A stretch of DNA of 64,000 nucleotides from Lachnospiraceae bacterium. Lineage in GTDB: Bacteria > Bacillota > Clostridia > Lachnospirales > Lachnospiraceae. This document shows, piece after piece, positions 57,584 to 64,000 of this stretch (positions are counted from its first letter, which is position 1; each line of letters begins with the position of its first letter). Both the position numbers and the translations under genes were made by a program. The notes beneath the pieces are model-generated. The model saw only the letters and a list, made by a program, of their open reading frames with translations. It was not told the origin of the DNA and did not search any database. Location of the stretch: NCBI GenBank assembly GCA_015057275.1, contig SVEO01000012.1, positions 1 through 64,000 on the forward strand. The letters run 5' to 3'.

Positions 57584-58495
57584 TCAATATATGCGTCTAA
57601 TTAAGTATTTTTTATCCTTCAAATCAAAATTTTCTATTTCGCTAAAACCGTAAATTTTATTTTTATTTTGAATTTGAACACCATCAAAGGTAACATCCAC
57701 ATTCCACCAAGAGCCATCAAAGTAAACTCGGTTCCAAGTGTGACAAGCCATTGCCGGATTATATGGTGTGCCGTCAATTACATAACAAGGAATATTTTGA
57801 CTGCGACAGAGTGCGGCGAAGAGGTGGGAAAAATCATAACAGATTCCTTTTCGTGTGCTTAAGGTTTTGCGAACATTGAAGTATTGAACAATGAGTTCAC
57901 ATTCATAGTCATACTCAAAATTATGAATCATCCAATTATGTATAGCTTTCACCTTTTCTTCATCGGTTTCACAATCGGCACAAATTTCGTCAGCAAGTTT
58001 GACGGTGCCTGTATCCCACAAGGTTGCCTGACCGTTGGTAAGAGAAACATCATCCTGTTTGTAGACGAAAATATATGCTGATAAAAGCAAAGCGATTATA
58101 AGTGCTGATACTACTAAAACATATATTTTCGTCAGCAGTTTATTTTTACCCGTATTATCGGCGAAAGCGATAAAATACATAAAGACAATACCAAGTGATA
58201 TTATTACTAAAATGGGAAATACTCTACGGCAATAAATTGCATAGGCAATATTCATACAAGTAATGAGTATCAGCGATATATAAAACGCTATTCTCATTGC
58301 TTTTGTTTTTATCTCAACCGCTAAAAACAAACACGGTAAAACTGACAGCAAATAGAATACTGTAAGCGTTTGAGATAAAACAAGGAAATCTTTTAAATAT
58401 AAACCTAATAGTAAATTATAGGCGGATGCGATAGCAAAGAAAATTAGTCTGGTTTTTGTCTGCAATGTGATTGCAAAGAGTTTGAATATCTTCAC
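57584..58495 (-). CDS. Membrane protein with transglutaminase-like domain
   Basis: The 303-residue protein has five or so membrane helices in residues 1-150, then a transglutaminase-like cysteine-protease fold. The catalytic Cys is in KGICYDFSHLF, His in MACHTWNRVYF and Asp in WWNVDVTFD. Such domains act as peptidases or protein cross-linkers at the cell surface. Its start is a GTG with GAGGA 8 nt upstream. It faces the island operon and shares its terminator. A link with the sensor system is possible but only positional. Confidence 0.82.
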   Translation of the reverse strand: MKIFKLFAITLQTKTRLIFFAIASAYNLLLGLYLKDFLVLSQTLTVFYLLSVLPCLFLAVEIKTKAMRIAFYISLILITCMNIAYAIYCRRVFPILVIISLGIVFMYFIAFADNTGKNKLLTKIYVLVVSALIIALLLSAYIFVYKQDDVSLTNGQATLWDTGTVKLADEICADCETDEEKVKAIHNWMIHNFEYDYECELIVQYFNVRKTLSTRKGICYDFSHLFAALCRSQNIPCYVIDGTPYNPAMACHTWNRVYFDGSWWNVDVTFDGVQIQNKNKIYGFSEIENFDLKDKKYLIRRIY

Positions 58496-58770
58496 GATAA
58501 TTCCTCAATTCGTTTGTAAATTCACATTGCAACAGTTCGTTTACGACAACCTTAGCATTGAATTTCTTTCCCTTGAAAATTCCCTTATGGGCGGAAAAGA
58601 TGCTTTTAATTGTTGATAACACGAAATAAACACCTACAAGTTGATTGATGCCGCAAACCCTTGTAAACTCATGATTTCTACGGAAATTAATGAAAAACTA
58701 TAACTTCCGAAGAAAATTCTCAAAAATTATGCTCCAAAATAAAAAATATTTTGAAAAATCGAAAATGGTA
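58496..58770. other. Non-coding AT-rich gap between divergent genes
   Basis: No supported gene is present. A minus-strand frame from 58622 runs into the transglutaminase-like gene in another frame but lacks a ribosome site. I see no clear minus-strand promoter, no tRNA and no repeat array. Confidence 0.4.
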
Positions 58771-58799
58771 TTGCAATTTTGCCGGTAATTGCATATAAT
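58771..58799 (+). promoter_or_regulatory. Promoter of the Abi_2 gene
   Basis: TTGCAA at 58771-58776 and TATAAT at 58794-58799 are 17 bp apart. Transcription would start near 58806. Confidence 0.7.
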
Positions 58800-58811
58800 A
58801 TTACCAACAGA

Positions 58812-58855
58812 ACCCAACACGCCTCTCAACGATGCGGACCACGTTGGGTCTTTTA
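58812..58855 (+). terminator. Terminator-like hairpin in the Abi_2 leader
   Basis: ACCCAAC (58812-58818) pairs with GTTGGGT (58843-58849), followed by CTTTTAATTT. It lies between the promoter and the ribosome site AAGGAG at 58860-58865, so it may attenuate expression. Confidence 0.5.
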
Positions 58856-58873
58856 ATTTAAGGAGAATATTGT

Positions 58874-59752
58874 ATGGGAGAATTAAAGCAGCATCAGTCT
58901 CCTATGACAGTTGATGAACAAGTAGAGAATCTGAAAAGTATCGGGTTGATTGTCGAGGATGAGGAGTATGCAAAGAAAATACTTAATGATATTTCATATT
59001 TTCGTTTGGTGAAGGCATATAGTCTTAACTTGAAACCGAAGAATGGGCATTATAATAATAAGACGACATTTAAGGAACTGGTTGATTTGTATTTGTTCAA
59101 CGCAAACTTTAGACAGATTATATTTCCTGAGATTGAGCAGATTGAAATAAATGTAAGATGTAGATTGGCGAATTATTTTGCTGACCAATATGGGGTATTA
59201 GGATATTTGGATGCAAAGAATTTTGCAGACGAAGAATATCATAAGGAATTTTTGTCTGATATTGAGGAAGAAATCAGAAGAAATTCTAAAGCACCATTTG
59301 TGCGTAATTTTAGAGAGAATTATGAAGGTGGCAATCTTCCTATATATGCGTTGGTTGAAGTGTTCAGTTTTGGTACATTATCTAAATTTTATAAGAATAT
59401 GCATAACAAGGACAAAAAGGCAGTTGCTAAAACATTTGGTGTAGGCTATACATATATTGAAAGCTGGTTAGAGAGTATATCCTATGTAAGAAATATTTGT
59501 GCACATTATGGACGTTTGTATAATGCAAAAATGTCAAAAACACCTATGCTGTATAAGGAGTATACACAAGCAGGAATAGGTAATAACAGAATATATGGTG
59601 TGCTCTTATGTATGAAGCATTTGTTGAAGAATGATACGCATTGGAATTTATTTGTGGACAAGATAGACATGCTCTTTGATAAATATGAAAGAGTACAAAC
59701 TAGTACTATGGGATTTCCGGAAAATTGGAAGGATATGCTACTGAATAAGTAG
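58874..59752 (+). CDS. Abi_2 family abortive-infection protein (AbiD/AbiF-like)
   Basis: This 292-residue protein matches the Abi_2 family of phage-resistance proteins. The N-terminal signature is MTVDEQVENLKSIGLIVEDE with YFRLVKAYSL, and the HEPN-type RNase motif RNICAHYGRLYN (RNxxxH) lies near residue 215. Family members block phage growth and may cleave RNA. Length is normal. AAGGAG lies upstream of the ATG. It stands alone with its own promoter and terminator at the right end of the island. Confidence 0.88.
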   Translation: MGELKQHQSPMTVDEQVENLKSIGLIVEDEEYAKKILNDISYFRLVKAYSLNLKPKNGHYNNKTTFKELVDLYLFNANFRQIIFPEIEQIEINVRCRLANYFADQYGVLGYLDAKNFADEEYHKEFLSDIEEEIRRNSKAPFVRNFRENYEGGNLPIYALVEVFSFGTLSKFYKNMHNKDKKAVAKTFGVGYTYIESWLESISYVRNICAHYGRLYNAKMSKTPMLYKEYTQAGIGNNRIYGVLLCMKHLLKNDTHWNLFVDKIDMLFDKYERVQTSTMGFPENWKDMLLNK

Positions 59753-59774
59753 ATTAGAATAGAGAGATTGGGAA

Positions 59775-59801
59775 GGGTATGACGATGGTCATGCCCTTTT
59801 A
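59775..59801 (+). terminator. Terminator of the Abi_2 gene
   Basis: GGGTATGAC (59775-59783) pairs with GTCATGCCC (59788-59796) including one G-T pair, loop GATG, followed by TTTT. Confidence 0.75.
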
Positions 59802-59827
59802 GAATATGGTGGTAATTATGTGGAAGC

Positions 59828-59838
59828 TATGGTATAAT
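59828..59838 (+). promoter_or_regulatory. Extended -10 promoter of ligA
   Basis: CTATGGTATAAT ends at 59838; TATAAT at 59833-59838 carries the TG of an extended -10 at 59830-59831. No good -35 is seen. Confidence 0.55.
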
Positions 59839-59880
59839 AAAAGATAAAGTATCTAGCAAAATGTGAAGGATGGTGCACAT

Positions 59881-61953
59881 ATGGAACAGGTAACGCAAGA
59901 ACAGTTATACGAATGGTATGACCTGGGCAACCGCTACGGGCATTACTATCATGACCTTGATTCGCCACTCGTACCGGACGAAGTTTATGATGAATTGATG
60001 CAAAAAATAAAGAAGATTGAGGCCGAGCATCCGGAGTGGGTGCGTGACGATTCGCCCACGAAGCATGTTAGCGGAACTGCATCTAAGAATACGCTTGGAA
60101 AAGTTCCGCATCCGGAGCAGATGCAGTCGCTGGACGACAAATTCAGTTTTGAGGAAGTGGAAAAGTGGTACAATAATTATCCGCTTACGAATGATGCTGA
60201 CAAAATAAGCAAAAAATATGATGTAGAAGCAAAAATTGACGGATTGTCGGTTGCTTTGGAATATGTGAACGGTAAATTTGTTCAGGGTTCTACGCGCGGG
60301 GATGGCTGGATTGGAGAGGATGTCACGGAAAATTTGCGTCGGGTAAAAGGAATCCCGATGGACTTAAATCAAACGGAATTAGCAAAATTAGCGCCGCTTC
60401 CGCTGTCACATGTGCTTCGCGTCCGCGCGGAAGTCGTGATGTATAATGAAGATTTTGAGCGTGTCAATAAAGAACGTGAAGAAAACGACGAGGTTTTATA
60501 TGCAAACCCACGAAATGCGGCGGCCGGCACGTTACGTGTGCTTGACCCGGATTTGGTTGAAAAAAGAGGCCTGACCGGTATCGCGTTTTCTGTATTGCAT
60601 GCCGAAGGTTTTGGTGAACTTGCGGATGAAATTCGCCCGGGCAGAGACCAGTTGACCGACTTAAAGTTTTTAGAAAAGCTTGGATTTATTACCGTTCCGC
60701 ATTTTGCCTGCGACAACCTTGAGGAAATTTGGGAAGCGATTGAAACAATCGGTGCAGAAAGAGTAAGTTACCCATACTGGACGGACGGTGCGGTTGTTAA
60801 GGTCAATAGTATTGCTGAGCAAAACCGCATCGGTGTGACAACAAAATTCCCACGCTGGGGCATTGCTTACAAATATAAATCAGAAGAAAAGACAACAAAG
60901 GTTACTCAGGTTATCGTACAAACTGGCAGAACCGGTGTATTGACACCAAAGGTTGAATTTGAACCGGTTGAACTTGGAGGTTCCATTGTCCGCTACGCGA
61001 CACTGCACAATCCTGGACACATGAAGGCACTCGGTGGCATTGCAATCGGCGATGAAATCGATGTTAGTAAGGCGGCAGAAATTATTCCGCAGGTGCTTCG
61101 CGTGCATATTGAGAAAAGAAGACCGGAGATGCAGCCATTTGAAATTACAACTTGTCCATCCTGTGGTGCAAAAGCAGTAACTATCATCAAAGATGAAATT
61201 GAGGTGGCATATTGCCCGAATATGAACTGTCCTGCACAAAAAAACCGTTATTTTCAGTTTGTAGCGAGCCGCGATGTGCTAGACATCATGGGGATGGGAC
61301 CGGCAGTTGTAAATACATTCATTCAACAAGGCTTTTTGAATGAATTGCCGGATATCTACAAGCTATCACAGTACAGAAGTCAGATGATTGAATTGCCTGG
61401 TCTTGGTGAAAAAGCAATCGACAAGCTGCTTGCAGCTATTGAGCGTTGTAAAGAACAGCCGTTGCACCGTGTAATCACAAGCTTCGGCATTCAGGGATGT
61501 GGCAACCATGTTGGAAAGATTTTGGAAAACACTTATCCGGATATGGAGGCAATCACACATGCCACCGAAGAAGAACTGATTATGCTTGAGGGTATCGGTG
61601 ACATTACAGCGAAGGCGATTGTGGAATACTTTAATAAGGAAGAGAATCTTAAATTGCTTGCTGAGTTAAAAAATGTCGGTGCGACGATGACTTCTGCAAC
61701 ATACGGAAGAGAGCAGAAGGGGGGTAAACTTGATGGATTATCCTTTGTTCTTACCGGCACGCTTACGGCAATGACGCGAAATGACGCAAAAAAATTGATT
61801 GAAGAAAATGGTGGCACCGTATTGAGTGCTATTTCAAAAAATACAGACTATCTTGTTGCCGGAGAAAAAGCAGGCTCAAAGTTGACGAAGGCTGCAAATT
61901 TGGGTGTTAAAGTGCTTACAGAGACCGAATTTCACAATATGCTCGGCATCTAA
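59881..61953 (+). CDS. ligA: NAD-dependent DNA ligase
   Basis: LigA seals nicks in replication and repair using NAD+. The 690-residue protein has the adenylated lysine near residue 118 in EAKIDGLS, the zinc finger (CPSCGAKAV and CPNMNCPAQ), helix-hairpin-helix repeats, and a C-terminal BRCT domain (LSFVLTGTLTAMTRNDAKKL). I chose ATG 59881, which begins MEQVTQEQLYEWYD; an in-frame GTG at 59863 has no ribosome site. It starts the housekeeping block right of the island. Confidence 0.97.
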   Translation: MEQVTQEQLYEWYDLGNRYGHYYHDLDSPLVPDEVYDELMQKIKKIEAEHPEWVRDDSPTKHVSGTASKNTLGKVPHPEQMQSLDDKFSFEEVEKWYNNYPLTNDADKISKKYDVEAKIDGLSVALEYVNGKFVQGSTRGDGWIGEDVTENLRRVKGIPMDLNQTELAKLAPLPLSHVLRVRAEVVMYNEDFERVNKEREENDEVLYANPRNAAAGTLRVLDPDLVEKRGLTGIAFSVLHAEGFGELADEIRPGRDQLTDLKFLEKLGFITVPHFACDNLEEIWEAIETIGAERVSYPYWTDGAVVKVNSIAEQNRIGVTTKFPRWGIAYKYKSEEKTTKVTQVIVQTGRTGVLTPKVEFEPVELGGSIVRYATLHNPGHMKALGGIAIGDEIDVSKAAEIIPQVLRVHIEKRRPEMQPFEITTCPSCGAKAVTIIKDEIEVAYCPNMNCPAQKNRYFQFVASRDVLDIMGMGPAVVNTFIQQGFLNELPDIYKLSQYRSQMIELPGLGEKAIDKLLAAIERCKEQPLHRVITSFGIQGCGNHVGKILENTYPDMEAITHATEEELIMLEGIGDITAKAIVEYFNKEENLKLLAELKNVGATMTSATYGREQKGGKLDGLSFVLTGTLTAMTRNDAKKLIEENGGTVLSAISKNTDYLVAGEKAGSKLTKAANLGVKVLTETEFHNMLGI

Positions 61954-61986
61954 AGTATGCAACAGATTATAAAATAAGAGGTTCAT

Positions 61987-63084
61987 GTGAAAGAGAATGT
62001 AACAAATACATTTACAGAAGAAGAATGGAAAGAATACAGGGACGCGTTGCTTTTCTGGTTTGACCGGAATCGACGCATCCTACCATGGCGTGAGGATCCG
62101 ACACCATACCATGTTTGGGTGTCCGAGATTATGCTGCAGCAGACGCGGGTTGAAGCTGTTAAACCTTACTATGACCGCTTTTTGGCAGAACTGCCCGACG
62201 TACAAGCATTGGCAGACGCACCGGAGCAGCAGCTGCTGAAATTGTGGGAAGGACTCGGCTATTACAATCGTGTCCGCAATATGCAGCTTGCAGCGCAGCA
62301 GATTGTGACCGATTATTACGGCGAAATCCCGCAAAAGTACGAAGTCCTTTTGGAACTCAAAGGTATCGGTTCGTACACGGCTGGCGCAATATCTTCGATT
62401 GCCTACGGTAATGCAGTGCCGGCAGTTGACGGTAACGTCCTGCGAGTGCTGGCGCGAAACTTAGAATATGACGGAGATATTTTGAAAGATTCCACTAAAA
62501 AATACTTCTTCTCTCTTCTAAAGGAGCATATGCCAAAAGACAGAGCCGGCGATTTCAATCAGGCGCTGATGGAACTCGGCGCGACTGTCTGCATTCCAAA
62601 TGGCAAGCCGCTCTGCGAGGACTGCCCGATATATGGTACGTGTCTTGCTAGAAAGCATGACACTACCTCGAAATATCCGGTAAAAGCTACAAAAAAGCAA
62701 AGAAAAATTGTTGACAAAACAATTTTTCGAATATTTAATGAGAACGGCGAACTTCTACTTCACAAGAGAGCAGATGAAGGGTTATTGGCAGGATTGTGGG
62801 AATTGCCAAACATCGACGAAAAATACATTGTCGGAGAACCGGGGAATGAGATGATAAGAAGAATCTTTGCACAAGATGTGATATCGCAGCAGACTGGTAC
62901 GGATAAGCACATTTTTAGCCATATTGAGTGGCACATGACTTGCATAACCTTGAGAGGACTCACTTGGGATTCCAAAGTGTATGAACGGCTACAGCAATGC
63001 TTTGGCAGCAATCTTATATTTGCATCTCTTAATGAAATAGAGAAAAAATACCCGTTGCCCGCTGCATTTTCTATGTGGATTTAA
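61987..63084 (+). CDS. mutY: A/G-specific adenine glycosylase MutY
   Basis: MutY removes adenine mispaired with 8-oxoguanine. The 365-residue protein has the catalytic glutamate in EIMLQQTRVE, the helix-hairpin-helix GIGSYTAGAIS, the catalytic aspartate in PAVDGNVLRV and a Fe-S cluster loop CIPNGKPLCEDCPIYGTC, with seven residues between the first two cysteines instead of the classical six. A NUDIX-like C-terminal domain (residues about 235-360) recognises 8-oxoguanine. The start codon is GTG with AGAGG upstream. It lies 33 nt after ligA. Confidence 0.95.
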   Translation: MKENVTNTFTEEEWKEYRDALLFWFDRNRRILPWREDPTPYHVWVSEIMLQQTRVEAVKPYYDRFLAELPDVQALADAPEQQLLKLWEGLGYYNRVRNMQLAAQQIVTDYYGEIPQKYEVLLELKGIGSYTAGAISSIAYGNAVPAVDGNVLRVLARNLEYDGDILKDSTKKYFFSLLKEHMPKDRAGDFNQALMELGATVCIPNGKPLCEDCPIYGTCLARKHDTTSKYPVKATKKQRKIVDKTIFRIFNENGELLLHKRADEGLLAGLWELPNIDEKYIVGEPGNEMIRRIFAQDVISQQTGTDKHIFSHIEWHMTCITLRGLTWDSKVYERLQQCFGSNLIFASLNEIEKKYPLPAAFSMWI

Positions 63085-63129
63085 CACATGTTATGTTAAG
63101 AAGAATATAATAAGAGGAAGGATACAAAC

Positions 63130-63987
63130 ATGAATAAAGCAAAAAAGTTCATTCGCAATACAATATATTTGTTGATAGGAACATTGTTGTATGCAGTTGG
63201 AGTTAGTTTGTTTCTGCAACCAAACCAATTAGTTGCCGGAGGGCTCAGTGGCATTTCGATTTTAATAAATCACATATCCGGAATTCCGGTTGGTACCCTA
63301 TATTTTGTTTTAAACATCCCAATCATGTTGCTTGGTGCGTACTTTTTCGGTTTTAAATTTATTGGGTCAACGGCTTTGGCAATCAGTTTGTTTACTGTAT
63401 TTACAGATATTTTGGCAAACTTCGATCCGCTAACAGAAGATCCGCTGCTTGCTGCGTTTATCGGAGGAATCAGTGCTGCAGCTGGCATTGGCTATGTATT
63501 TCGTGCGGGTGCAACGACTGGCGGAAGCGATATTATTGTTCGAATTATTAAAATGAAAAAACGTCACATAAAGACAGGGCAGATTTTTATGATGCTTGAT
63601 ATGGTTATTGTCGCATTCTCGGTTATTGTATTTGGTAATATCGAAATTGCTTTGTATGCAGCAGTAGCTTTATTCGTATCCAGTGTAGCATTGAATTACG
63701 TACTTTACGGCCCTGATGGTGCAAAACTCGTTTATATTGTCAGTAAGCAGCCGGATGAAATAACAAAAAGATTGCATGCAGAAGATATAGGTGTGACATA
63801 TTTAAATGGTAGCAGAACCTACGACCGAAAAGATGCGAAAATTATCTTTTGTGCAGTTAGACAACAGCGACTTCCGGGTATCCGTGAAATTGTTAATCAA
63901 ATCGACGACACCGCGTTTATGATTATAACCTCTGCCACGGAAATCTTCGGTGAAGGCTTTAAAAGTCATAAGAGTGAAGACTTATAA
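63130..63987 (+). CDS. YitT family membrane protein with DUF2179 domain
   Basis: The 285-residue protein has five or six membrane helices (residues about 10-200) with the family signature LFLQPNQLVAGGLSGISIL and AGATTGGSDII. The C-terminal cytoplasmic DUF2179 domain covers about 215-280 (KIIFCAVRQQRLPGIREIV). Family function is not settled. AAGAGGAAGG precedes the ATG. It lies 45 nt after mutY and may share its transcript. Confidence 0.92.
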   Translation: MNKAKKFIRNTIYLLIGTLLYAVGVSLFLQPNQLVAGGLSGISILINHISGIPVGTLYFVLNIPIMLLGAYFFGFKFIGSTALAISLFTVFTDILANFDPLTEDPLLAAFIGGISAAAGIGYVFRAGATTGGSDIIVRIIKMKKRHIKTGQIFMMLDMVIVAFSVIVFGNIEIALYAAVALFVSSVALNYVLYGPDGAKLVYIVSKQPDEITKRLHAEDIGVTYLNGSRTYDRKDAKIIFCAVRQQRLPGIREIVNQIDDTAFMIITSATEIFGEGFKSHKSEDL

Positions 63988-64000
63988 ATGTGCAAAATGA

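Noticed and set aside
58496-58622. Minus-strand frame upstream of the transglutaminase-like gene
   Set aside because: It starts with GTG without a ribosome site and overlaps the next gene out of frame. A decayed fragment is possible but cannot be shown.

Overview
The window looks like a chromosome segment of a Gram-positive, low-to-mid GC member of the Clostridia, most likely Lachnospiraceae. This rests on gene order (tig-clpP-clpX-lon-engB; rpoBC close to rpsL-rpsG-fusA-tuf), strong AGGAGG ribosome binding sites, consensus TTGACA/TATAAT promoters, a DUF4364 regulator and a DraG/TerY-type accessory set. Two GH43 arabinan-active enzymes suggest a plant-polysaccharide user of the gut or rumen. 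This is inference from proteins and order; no rRNA or tRNA gene was seen.

Region by region: 1-140 carries a structured sequence resembling the right end (and omega-RNA) of an IS200/IS605 transposon. 148-1752 is an intracellular-looking GH43 enzyme on the minus strand. 1957-9834 is a plus-strand block (M16 presequence-type protease, era, recO, a membrane-anchored protein, glyQS, a second anchored protein), closed by a terminator shared with a minus-strand CYTH gene. 10537-13803 holds a DJ-1 family gene and a MoxR/DUF58/DUF4129-like module. 13959-20214 is the protein quality-control block (tig, clpP, clpX, lon, engB). A minus-strand DUF4364 gene with an unusual hairpin-rich leader follows. Then come rho (21003), rpoB and rpoC, a 1513-residue membrane-anchored arabinanase placed between rpoC and rpsL with its own promoter and terminator, and rpsL-rpsG-fusA-tuf to 39821.

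From about 39.9 to 59.8 kb lies an AT-rich accessory region. It starts with hairpin-rich non-coding DNA and a 61-bp IS3-like inverted-repeat remnant. A GNAT acetyltransferase follows, behind a possible leader-peptide/terminator attenuator, then an XRE regulator, a broken Nudix gene and an orphan VirD4/TraG-like ATPase. The core of the island (44616-57508) is two adjacent plus-strand operons. The first encodes an unknown protein, RtcB RNA ligase, a HAD phosphatase of the RNA-repair type, a Clp-N-like protein, a PPP-family phosphatase and a DraG-type ADP-ribosylglycohydrolase. The second encodes a TerY-C-like zinc protein, a TerY-like vWA protein, a PP2C phosphatase fused to coiled coil, a Ser/Thr kinase, a zinc-ribbon/helical-repeat protein and a multi-pass membrane protein with extracytoplasmic cysteine repeats and a PPC-like domain. 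I read this as one RNA-repair system coupled to phospho-signalling and possibly to a membrane sensor. A convergent transglutaminase-like membrane protein and an Abi_2 (AbiD/F, HEPN-type) gene complete the island.

From 59881 onward the window returns to housekeeping genes: ligA, mutY and a YitT-family membrane protein.
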